Below are positions 9,782-18,749 of a stretch of 64,000 bases of DNA, one piece after another (the first letter of the stretch is position 1; each line of letters starts with the position of its first letter). Origin of the DNA: Ceratopteris richardii. Taxonomy: Eukaryota; Streptophyta; Polypodiopsida; Polypodiales; Pteridaceae. The DNA is taken from assembly GCA_020310875.1 (NCBI GenBank), contig MU260052.1, positions 720,001 through 784,000 on the forward strand, in the 5' to 3' direction. The translations under genes were made by a program, and so were the position numbers. Under the pieces are notes generated by a model. It did not search any database and was not told where the DNA came from. It was given only the letters and a program-made list of their open reading frames with translations.

Positions 9782-12572
9782 ATGCATGATAGTAGGATGG
9801 GTTTCATGAGACAACATCGAGGGGTGCTTATGTGATTCGAGTGATGGTTAGGAAGACCACAAGTATGGCACTAGCTCTATGATTTAGAGCATAGATCCCT
9901 TAGTCAGAAATAGTTGGGGTACCCAATACATATACGTATGTTGGGATCTACAAAGAGGTACTCAAACTCAATCTTGGTACCTAAGAACAAGTTAGTTTGG
10001 AATAGAAAGGGATATCCATTGTCATTTGTTGACTAGAACCAAACTATACTAGTTCAAGGATATGGGACTCATTTGAGTCCATTGATATGAGTTTATGATA
10101 TGGGATTCCTTAGAGTCCACCTACATATTCCATTACATATATATGGAATATATCTTCAGTTTAGTGTAGATATGACACCGTGAATTGGAAGAAGGTTCCA
10201 CTGGTATGGGACGGTGGAAACAACTTCCCTTTGAGCACTCTTCTTCTATGGCCAGGGAGAAAAGGACCCATCATTCATGGCGTCATGTCTTAGTAGATTA
10301 GAGGAGAGCTCTTACTAAACATCTCCTTAGGATTGGGAGTTATCCTTCATAGTTTAGGGAAGATTTATTCTTCCAATAGAGAATGTGATAGATGATTTTA
10401 TCACCATTCATATCACATACTCATTTTCACGTTTTTAGGAAGGATAATTCCATGAGTTTGATTGGATCGTTTAGATCCATGCATAGAGGATCGTTGGCAT
10501 AGATAGCTCTTTAGTATGGATACACATGTGTTTATGGTATCATGTCATATCATTGCAGACCATCTTAGCAGAGGGCTTTGACCCTTATTAGGAATTTATT
10601 TTCTCCACTCTTCACTACATACACCTTCATTACTTATGGGAGCTTTGTTCTCCATTTTTATAGTAATGTCTGTAATGACGGATTATGCTTCAGTCATAGA
10701 AGAGAGGAGCAAACGAATTCATAAGTTTCTCTTTAAAGGAAAGGAGAAAGTGGGAATTAATTTAGAGATCAAGGAGAGATCTCACTTTAGCTCAGTGCTC
10801 TCACTTTAGCTAGCTCAGTGCTCTCACTTTAGCTAGCTTAGTGCTCTCACTTTAGCTCCTGCTCTTTGAGAGAGAAAGAAGGAAAGGAAAACATGATTTC
10901 TTCATAGGAGAAGAATAGAGTATGTTTTCCTTTAGAGAGAAGAGGTGTTTAGGAAACACCTCTTATTCTATATTTCAGAAGGAATTCATTTCTTCTACTT
11001 TTCAATGTAATTTGGGAGTACGATTCTCCACTATTTTGGGAGGAAAAGTATGGAGAACTTATATACATGTTCTCAGTCATGGATGAGTAGAGCAAATGGA
11101 TTCAACAGAATCTCTTTCAAAGGCAGAGGGAAAGTGGAATAGATTCCACTACTAGAGCTCTTTTCCTTAGAGCAAATTACAGAGAGAGACAGAGAGACTT
11201 TCTCATTTTGGTTGTTTAGATAGAAGTGGTACTCTTCTATCAAAGACAATAGGGAGATCAGTTAATCATAATGGTTAGATTGAGTCTCACATGGACACTC
11301 TAGTGAGGAGCAATTATGTTATTTCAATGATGGTCTCTGACTAGATGAGATGATCTAGTTATTGACATTAGTGGGACTGGGAATAGAGTTATGACTTCTC
11401 CCCTTAGGGTTTCTAGGATACAGGGATGTATCTAACCTATTGGGCTGCCAAACTCTTAGTTGATCCTTCATCATGAGGATGATATGTGAGCATCAGTTAG
11501 GGGAATGGGTACTTAGGTATTATCTAAATCTCGAAAGAAATGTTTTTTGCATTCATATGGAAAACTAAAAGGAAGAGAATATTTTTTAGTTTTCACTAGT
11601 ACGAATAAATGCTTTTCCAATAGAACTTAGTCCAATGGTAAAGGATGACAAACCACAGACTTCTTGGTTGGTGAAATGTAGAGATTGCATTTTGCTATCA
11701 AGAAATTCTTATATATGAGCTAGATGATGGAATTGCAGAGTCACAAGGTAGTTAAGAGGAAACTATTACTTGTGAGTGCACTGAAGGTTAGGAAGACCTG
11801 GAGTGTTATGAGGGCAATCTATCATTTAGTCTTAGATGGGTTTGGAGTCACTTGTTATGGGACTTTGTTCTATATTTCATAGGATTCTATGGTTTACTAT
11901 CTCCATTATGATATGGTCAAGCCTATAAACTTGGCACCTTACACTTTCCTTTTATATTATTACTCCATAGAGGATACATCATATGCGCTTAGTTCATTTT
12001 GATGATGTCACTTTTCATGGGAGTGATAGTTTGGAAGTGGAGAGTACATGGGAGATAGTAGGCACCATTCATACGGTTTCCCACCTTTGAGATGATCTCA
12101 TAAGAGACGTCTTAAGGGGAAGGATATGGGGAAACAACACATAGAGATGACCATGTACATTGAGTACATGGGGTTCAGGGGAGTCCGAGCATTTTTCTTC
12201 TACCATTACGGACATTTCATGTATATTTTCGAGGATGAAAATATTTCCAAGGGGAAGGAAATGTCATATCACTATATGGGCCATGGTGGGAACACCTCTT
12301 GAGAGGAGTTCACCACACGGCATCAAATGGATGCTCTTTCCATATGTATGGGTAGAAGAGGGGATAGAAGATTATCACACATAAGAGATTATTATCTCTT
12401 ATGAGGAAGCAAGAAGAGGGTCGATCATGACTCTCATGAGGTTCTCACGCTCGGGCGTGGCTGAGGAGAACCTAAGACATATCTTTGTATGTGCTCGCGA
12501 AGATCGTCGATGATCAGTAGAGTAGCAAAAGGTCTATCTAAAAGGATTAGTTGTTGCTTCATAAGACTGTAC
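9782..12572. other. Old repetitive sequence, with a possible gypsy 3' end
   Basis: No coding motif could be followed over most of this stretch. Near its end, TTTCGAGGATGAAAATATTTCC is followed by CCAAGGGGAAGGAAA (12247-12261) and TGTCATATCAC. That looks like the end of a chromovirus pol frame, a polypurine tract and the TG start of a 3' LTR at 12262. No matching 5' LTR was seen, so this is tentative. The open stretch at 12160-12384 spans that junction and is unlikely to be a gene. Confidence 0.3.
10781..10858. repeat. Short tandem repeat, about 22-bp unit
   Basis: The phrase CTCTCACTTTAGCTAGCTCAGTG recurs four times with small variations (ctcactttagct + cagtg or tagtg). Confidence 0.8.
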
Positions 12573-12768
12573 TATTGAAATTGTTGCCAATTTGTTTAAT
12601 GCTAATATCCTTTGTAGATATGGATGCCCATTAGAGATTTGCACCAACCAAGGGACACACTATTAATAAAGTCTTGTATGAAGTTTTTAACAAAAACAAA
12701 ATTCTCCATAGCACTTCATGTGCTTATTATCCAAGGACAAATGGGTAGATAGAGTCAAACAATAAAGT
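12573..12768 (+). pseudogene. Ty3/gypsy integrase core fossil, G3-related
   Basis: Plus-strand translation gives TIEIVANLFNANILCRYGCP followed by LEICTNQGTHY. It aligns directly with the G3 integrase near 63,490-63,570 (VADFIYSNIICRFGCP, LEICTDQGTHF). The second catalytic aspartate has become Asn and a stop follows. Frame-shifted remains continue to the 'AESTNK' block (ATAGAGTCAAACAATAAAG), where the LTR beginning at 12769 interrupts it. An old relative of G3 therefore sat here before the G0 LTR inserted. Confidence 0.8.
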
Positions 12769-13203
12769 TGTTATGAATTATGGAATGTGTTGAACAAGGA
12801 ATTGTTGGAGTCTTAATTTATTAATGTATTAATGTGTTTTGGTGTTTTTGATATAGCATTTGAAGGTTCGTGAGGGCATGGAAGGCATAAACAAATGGAC
12901 ATCAATAACCTGATTTATCATTGATATAGTTTATAAATAAATCCGCATAGAGGGTACTATTTTTAGAAATAGTTAGTAAAGTAGTGGTTAAAATAAGGGT
13001 CATTGTAGACTGCAATTCTTTTTATATTAAAAGCAAAGGCTTTCTGCATAAATACATGCACTCTGTAGACTATCGAAACAAAGTGCATGGTGGGAGATTG
13101 CACCCAATACTGCGTTCTGTCTCGCCTCCTGGTGTGTCTAGTTTTTCTGTGTGTTTTCAGCATCCATAACCTCTATTTGTGCATGAGAAAGATCCTAATA
13201 ACA
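12769..13203 (+). repeat. LTR (435 bp) of the old element G0, 5' copy
   Basis: It starts TGTTATGAATTATGG and ends CA at 13203. The same sequence recurs at 39940-40365, establishing a repeat family. The copy here lacks about 75 bp present in the other (after 'gctttctgca'). It lies directly inside the integrase fossil ending at 12768. Assignment to the chromovirus whose gag begins at 13817 rests on position and on the iMet-type primer site, which chromoviruses use; copia elements use it too. Confidence 0.6.
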
Positions 13204-13204
13204 G

Positions 13205-13216
13205 TGTATCAGAGCT
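13205..13216 (+). other. tRNA-iMet-type primer binding site
   Basis: TGTATCAGAGCT directly follows the CA end of the LTR. It differs from TGGTATCAGAGC near its start only. Confidence 0.6.
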
Positions 13217-13429
13217 ATGTGTGCGTCACTACGGAAGGGTGTGTTTCTGTTCGTTTTTTCCTCTGTTTGCTGTTTGGTTCCATTTTTGGTTTTCGTTTTT
13301 GTTTTCGATTTCAGTTTACACTTCCATTTCCATTTTTTATTCCGATTTTGGTTTCTGTTCCTTTTCTTTTTCAATTCCTATTTCAGAATCAGAACCTACA
13401 TTTACACCTATGTTTACTCCAAGGTGTCG

Positions 13430-13665
13430 ACTAAGGCATAGAACTTAAGCATAACTTAAGGCATAACTAAGGCATTACTTTGGCATCTTTGGCACCCAAG
13501 GATCCCTTGGGGACCGTTGGTAGATGTTGGCTACCTGCGAACCAATTTTAATTTATGAGTGGAAATAAGGAGTTTTATATTCACCAAGGTGGGAGGATTT
13601 GAACCCACAACCTCCCTCATGCAAGGGAAGTGTTTTACCACTACAATATCTCTTTATGTTGTCAC
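13430..13665 (-). mobile_element. SINE-like insertion, tRNA-type head, in the G0 leader (antisense)
   Basis: On the minus strand, TTGTAGTGGTAAAACA (A-box-like) at about 13650 is followed by GGTTCAAATCCTCCCACC (clear B box) at about 13600, at tRNA-like spacing. Its anticodon-arm-like region is CTTCCCTTGCATGAGGGAGG. A body containing 'GTAGCCAAC' follows, then a tail with repeated 'TTATGCCTTAAG' words and CTATGCCTTAGTCGACACC. The tail resembles the segment in the C1 leader (34130-34350), which has a different head. The tRNA stems do not close, so it is not a tRNA gene. Confidence 0.4.
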
Positions 13666-13816
13666 TCTAGTTCTATTTTCTTATATTTAACGTAATTTTC
13701 ATCTCTTTCTTACTTTTTCAATTCCAAGAATACCCCTTCCTTTACATTTTAATTCAAGCAATCTCAAAAAATTGTTTTTACATATCTAGCAAGAGGGTTT
13801 TGTTCTCTACATACTC

Positions 13817-15254
13817 ATGGACCCTAAGAACACCATGGAGGATTTCGGTGAGTCACCTCTACCTGAGGTAACACTTGAGCAATAGCTCGAGCTCTTGCGG
13901 CATGAACTTTGAGGTGCTCAAAACGAGATCCGACAATGTGATGAAGGAGAGTCCAAAAGATGCAATCTAATGAAGATAACCTTATGAGGGTGGTAAAAGC
14001 TACTGTCTCTGCCCAATCAAATGACACACATTCCAAGATTGGTGTTAAAAATTACCAATTTCTATGGTTTGATGTCTGTAAGGATGGCCCTTTAGTTCTT
14101 TCATGGTTGTTAGAGTTTGACAATTTTTATACTGATGAAACATATAATAAAAGTGAAAAAGTCAAAAATTGTCACTAACTATTTAGTAGGAAAAGCTCAA
14201 CTCTGGTGGAATGTCTTGCACCACAGTAGAGATCATCCAACAATGTGGAACACTTTCCAAGATAAAGTGAAGGATCCTTTTCTTCCTCCTCAATATCATC
14301 TACATGTTCGACGTGCATGGACAACCTTTACATGGAAGGAGGGTGACACGGTCACTACCTACACGGAGTGGTTCTGGCAAAATTTATTATTGGCTCGAAT
14401 GCTTGAAGATGTACTGGAGGATAGCTTGCAACGGAAATGCAAAGATGGTTTGGAGGTGGGAATCAAAGCTAAGCTTCACACCCTACGGCCTACAACCCGC
14501 AACGAGGCTATCTCTTTTGCCTATGATGTAGACAAGGAATTCCAGTCCATAACCAAGTTGATCCATCTATAACAACCACGTCAATGACCACTTTTTGTTA
14601 AATCCATGTTTCCTATGAATTGTAATTTTAATGCCACATCTTACTCTAGTTTTCCTCATCCTCCATAATCCAATTAGTAAACTCCACCTGTTGCTTCATC
14701 TCTCCAACCTACCAAACCACCTACCCTACAAACTTCAACGGTGGATGCCCAACAGAAGCGACCATGTATCACCTACTGGAATTGTAGTAAACTTGGACAT
14801 ATGAAAATAAAGTGCCAATTGCGACCTCTTCACATGAAACTAGCTGCAACTCAATTGCATAACATGGAGGCCCATAATGAAGAAATTCCTCCTATTTGAA
14901 CAGAGGAAGCATTGGAGAAGGACTTAAGTACCTTGGGTAATGATATCTCAATTCATTCTTTACTTTGCATGCAGGTCAGTATCAATAACAAGCTGGTTAA
15001 TATTTTACATGATGATGGTAGTTCACATGATTTCATTTCACATTTATTAGTACAAGAACTTAAATTAAAAATATTTCCTTCCTTGTATAAAGTGAAAGCT
15101 GCGTTTCAAGGTAGTCATTATAATATAACACGAGAAGTGCAAGATGTTATGATTAGCATAGGCCCATATGTAGATGCACGAACATTTTTAATTGCACCTT
15201 TGCAATCTTACGATGTTATACTTGATATGCCTTTTCATCATCATTATAACCCAT
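13817..15254 (+). pseudogene. G0 chromovirus Gag, zinc knuckle and protease (first part)
   Basis: An ATG at 13817 begins a broken frame. A Ty3/gypsy Gag domain is clear at 14,110-14,572 (YLVGKAQLWWNVLHH, FLPPQYHLHVRRAW, TVTTYTEWFW). A knuckle near 14,760-14,810 reads NCSKLGHMKIKC with the first Cys of CCHC changed to Trp. A retropepsin domain follows at about 14,950-15,250, with ILHDDGSSHDFI where the active site should read D-S/T-G, ending VILDMPFHHHYNP. At least one frameshift and one stop separate the pieces. The reading is cut at 15254 by insertion of G1 and continues at 32242; removing G1 and one CCCAT copy rejoins the frame. Dead element, older than G1. Confidence 0.8.
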
Positions 15255-15888
15255 TGTTGAGAGCAGTATGGGCACCCAAGGACCGACTAGACAAGGAAGC
15301 CAGCGGAGAGAGTCAGAACAAGGTGAAGGAGTAAGTAGACAAAGCAGTCGACGCAAATCTGGCAGATAGGCCCTTCAATTTTTCCCAAATCAACATCTTT
15401 TAACAGTGATTCTTATCACTAACAATCATTGTAAATACCATTTCATATTTTTGTAGCTCCATTTTGTGCAAGACAAGGAGTCCTTGAGCTTGAGGAGCCT
15501 TAGAAGCACCTACATATCAATTTTCGTATTTTTTAGACTCCGTTTAAGCCCTCAAATTGGCCCTGGAACCTAATTTTTAACTAGGCCGGACACTAGGTCT
15601 GGACAGGGCCAAAACCTAGTCAAAAACTATAAAAAGAGCTAGAGAGCTCATTTTTGAGGTTAGATTGTAATAGAAACAAACTTGTAAGAGCTTTTTGAAA
15701 AGTAATTGAAGAACTCCATTAATTCTCTCTCTTTGTCTTGCCGTGTGTGCGCGTGTGTGCGTATGTGTGTGCATGCTTGTGTGCTTCTCACTCACGCACT
15801 TGTGCCGCCACTTGCTCGAGGTCTTCATACCATCCTCACGTCTTCCCGGATTGACATTAAAGGAGGTGCTACTCATCACTGGGCTACA
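15255..15888 (+). repeat. G1 5' LTR
   Basis: 634 bp, TGTTGAGAGCAG to GGGCTACA. A TATA-like CTATAAAAAGAGC lies at 15628-15640, about 260 bp before the end. A GT/GC-rich stretch (gtgtgtgcgcgtgtgtgcg) lies at 15742-15786. Confidence 0.93.
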
Positions 15889-15896
15889 CCAAATTT

Positions 15897-15913
15897 TGGC
15901 GCCGTTGCCGGGG
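15897..15913 (+). other. tRNA-Asp primer binding site of G1
   Basis: TGGCGCCGTTGCCGGGG is the exact complement of the plant tRNA-Asp 3' end including CCA. It starts 8 bases after the LTR. This primer is typical of Athila-type and Tat-type gypsy elements. Confidence 0.9.
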
Positions 15914-17792
15914 ATCGAGCTTTGAGGACGAGCGTGTGATGGTAAGACGTAGATTGTAGACGTTGGCGTTGTAGGTAAATTTTCTACTTTTCCTATTTTT
16001 CCTCTTTCTTACTTCACCACCATCATCACCATCATCATCGTCACCATCTTCCACCTCCATTTTCATCATCGCGAAAATTTCAGTTTTTTGACTATATCCC
16101 CATCTCCACCTCATTTCCCTCATTTCACTTGTGAGAGAGAGCGAGAGAGCGATATTGCATGTGTGTTTTCTTGCATGTTTCTTGAGCTTTTTGCAGGACC
16201 TTGCTGAATCACCATCCCCAGCTTCCTGCGCAGGTACGAAACTCGTCGAAACTGTCTCGCAGTCGCCGCCTTCTGTCCATCGCGATTGACAGAAATTTTC
16301 ACTTGTTGGTAAATCTGAGTGCACCACAGTGGACTAGAGACCCTGCACACCACCTTTCCACCAAAATTTTTGAAAATCTGGCAAAATTTCAGTCCATCGC
16401 GATTGACAACTCTGTCCATCGCGACTGACAGCCTGTCCATCGCGACCGACTGACTGTCCATCGCGATTGACTGGACGCCTGTCCATCGCGACCGGCTGAC
16501 TGTCCATCGCGATTGACTGGACCCCTGTCCATCGCGACCGACTGACTGTCCATCGCGATTGACTGGACCCCTGTCCATCGCGACCGACTGACTGTCCATC
16601 GCGATTGACTGGACCTCTGTCCATCGCGACCGATAGCCTGTCCATCGCGATTGACCGAACCCTCTGTCCATCGCGACCGATAGCCTGTCCATCACGATTG
16701 ACTGAATCCTCTGTCCATCGCGATTGATTGAGTGTCCATCGCGATTGACTGAATCCTCTGTCCATCGCGATTGACTGAACTCCTGTCCATCGCGATTGAT
16801 TGAGTGTCCATCGCGATTGACTGAATCCCCTGTCCATCGCGATTGACTGAACTCCTGTCCATCGCGATTGACAGCCCTGTCCATCGCGATTGACAACCAA
16901 TTTTTGCCAAATTTTTTAGGGCTTGTTAATTGAAGAGTTGGGCTAATTTTGGGCACAAATATTTTACTCTTGAGCACATGAGGAAGCCTTAGGAAAGCAA
17001 CTTGGGGAAAACCTGTTGCACAGTGATCCTGTTTGAACCCTGTCGTAACCCTAGAACCCTGAACGGTTACAACTTTTTCATACGAAATCCATTTTTTGAG
17101 CTCTAGGGCTTGTTGGAGAGCTTGTGGCATATACTACACGCCCTCAACTGTTTTTTATGAAGATAATGCATTGATTTTCAGATAGGGTATTTTGAAGTTG
17201 ACCATACCCAGGGGGATCAAAGTCAGGGGTCTTTAGAATTGTTCTCTTAAAAATCACTATGCAAGCTAGTGTGTGTGCTACAGGAATGAAAATCATTGGT
17301 TCTGTCTTTGGAATTTAAATCTTTAAGCTAAGTTTGGAACTTTTACAGATCCTTTGAGAGCATCGAAAGGCGTTCTAAGCAAGAGTAAGTGCAGGCTTGG
17401 GAACACACTTCCTGGGCAGTCAAGGCAACCAAGAAGGAAACAAAAGGTTGGAAATTCTCAACTCCCTTTATCAATTACTAGCTTAGGCTAAGAACGACGA
17501 GAGGTAGGAGTAAGTCAGAGCGACGATAAGCAGGTATCAAGTTGAAGACCACTTAAAAACTCAAGTTCAAGCTAAAAACCTAATCTCTGTACTGTCGGTA
17601 ACATAAAGGAAAAGAACCTAACGTGGAACGATCAACCTAAAAGCACGAAGAACATTCAAGTATTCCTGACGACGTAATATCAGACAAGACCTTAAACACG
17701 AGAAATAACTAAAAAGAATCAAGTGACTAATATAAAGTAACTAGCAACGAGGTTGTACTCTGGGCAAAGAATTGGGCTACTTAGATAGGCAT
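15914..17792 (+). other. G1 leader (5' untranslated region)
   Basis: About 1.9 kb separates the primer site from the gag start. It contains the minisatellite annotated next. The rest (16894-17792) is unremarkable, with no uORF I can defend. Such a long leader would carry packaging signals, but none is recognisable. Confidence 0.6.
16390..16893. repeat. G1 leader minisatellite, TCCATCGCGATTGACTG unit
   Basis: I count 22 copies of a TGTCCATCGCGA(T/C)(T/C)GA core in about 500 bp, plus an isolated copy near 16274. Spacing alternates, giving a higher-order period of about 57 bp in the first half. Nearly every unit contains the palindrome TCGCGA, often ATCGCGAT, and many contain TTGACT. The 336-codon minus-strand open frame here is a by-product of the repeat. 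Confidence 0.95.
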
Positions 17793-18749
17793 ATGAACCT
17801 TAGATCAGGACGACATCTTGTAAGGGAGAGACAAAGCCTTAGGTCTTCAGAGGCTAGCGTTAACCACACTGCTAGGTCTTGGGCCCAGCAGTTGAGCCAC
17901 CACTCGTACTACCCTAGCTCTGAGACCAGTGAGTCAGAGATGTCTCAAGGCATGGACAGACCTACGGGAAGTTCAGGAGTGCCTTACTTGTACAGGGTGG
18001 AAGGCCCTTACAAAACACAGTTGGAGTACCTTAGGACCAACCGATTAGGTGCCAGCATCTATGAGGACGGCTTAGGAAGATCTGTGATACAGATTAAGAA
18101 TCCTGATCAATCCATTGGACTCGAGCACCCAGCAGTCAAGTTTGAAAACGGTGCATACCTGGACAAAGAAGGAACCATATACGTAGTCACCAGTCACCCA
18201 GACAGGACAGATGAATTTGGGAATGTAATCTCAGAGGCGGATTTAGGTGACTTGGAACAAGGGAACATGGGTGCGGAACCTAGAACCCCTCGAGGTAAAT
18301 CAATTCTCACTAGGATTATCACACCGGAATGGATTCCCCAGGATAATAAGAGCATAGAGTTGCTCCTCAATCGAGAAATTGAAGAAGCCTTTTGGAGGTA
18401 TAAAGCTAATCAGCCAACTGATATAGGAACTATCATGATCTATGAGTTTAAGGATCCGGATAGCCCAGGTAGAGTGACCTACTTAGATCACACTTCGGAA
18501 AGGATCTTTGTGGTGACAGAAAATGATAGGCATGCTTACACTTGGAAGGGTGAATTCATTTTCCCCCAACCAAGATCGAATGTATCCTATGGTCACCCGG
18601 GAGCTGGAACATCCCAAGCTCATGGAACTCAAAGAGACAGAAGTAGAGATAGACCAGAAGTAAGCTTTGCCAACCCAGTGGGCAGAGAAAGAACGAGGAC
18701 GGAGACGAATAGGGTAGAACCTGAGACGCTTAGAGCTCACAGGAACTAA
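17793..18749 (+). CDS. G1 gag, N-terminal extension (ends at an in-frame stop)
   Basis: The start at 17793 (MNLRSGRHLV) is chosen because G2 starts its frame with the matching MILRSGNKLI. A conserved module follows: LEYLRTNRLGASIYEDG (G2: LKYMYTNRFGTYVYQDG) and FENGAYLDKEGTIYVV (G2: FKDGRYEDRQGCVYIF). A G1-only segment (EWIPQDNKSIELLLNREI and following) has no counterpart in G2. The frame ends with TAA at 18747-18749, but the same frame continues at once with the classical Gag domain, and G2 reads through at the matching place. The stop is therefore a lesion or a readthrough site rather than the natural end. The role of the extension is unknown; it lies where other Athila-like elements have plain Gag. 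Confidence 0.7.
   Translation: MNLRSGRHLVRERQSLRSSEASVNHTARSWAQQLSHHSYYPSSETSESEMSQGMDRPTGSSGVPYLYRVEGPYKTQLEYLRTNRLGASIYEDGLGRSVIQIKNPDQSIGLEHPAVKFENGAYLDKEGTIYVVTSHPDRTDEFGNVISEADLGDLEQGNMGAEPRTPRGKSILTRIITPEWIPQDNKSIELLLNREIEEAFWRYKANQPTDIGTIMIYEFKDPDSPGRVTYLDHTSERIFVVTENDRHAYTWKGEFIFPQPRSNVSYGHPGAGTSQAHGTQRDRSRDRPEVSFANPVGRERTRTETNRVEPETLRAHRN

Noticed and set aside
9957-10020. A copia-like 'VPKNKLVWNRKGYPLS' reading near 9,980
   Set aside because: A single short block with no neighbouring Gag or pol motifs in order; chance resemblance is likely.
12247-12572. A complete LTR starting TGTCATATCAC after a polypurine-like tract
   Set aside because: No second copy was found in the window and no LTR end or coding upstream could be confirmed, so it is only mentioned as a possibility.
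12963-13448. Several overlapping open frames rich in Phe and Ser
   Set aside because: They lie in the LTR and T-rich leader of G0; low-complexity pyrimidine sequence explains them.
13592-13662. A functional tRNA gene on the minus strand
   Set aside because: A and B boxes and an anticodon-like arm are present, but the acceptor and D stems do not pair.
16120-17130. 336-codon minus-strand open frame with repeated SRWTG / SIAMDRG units
   Set aside because: It is the antisense reading of the G1 leader minisatellite. A unit without stops in several frames gives long open frames automatically, and no homologous protein is expected.
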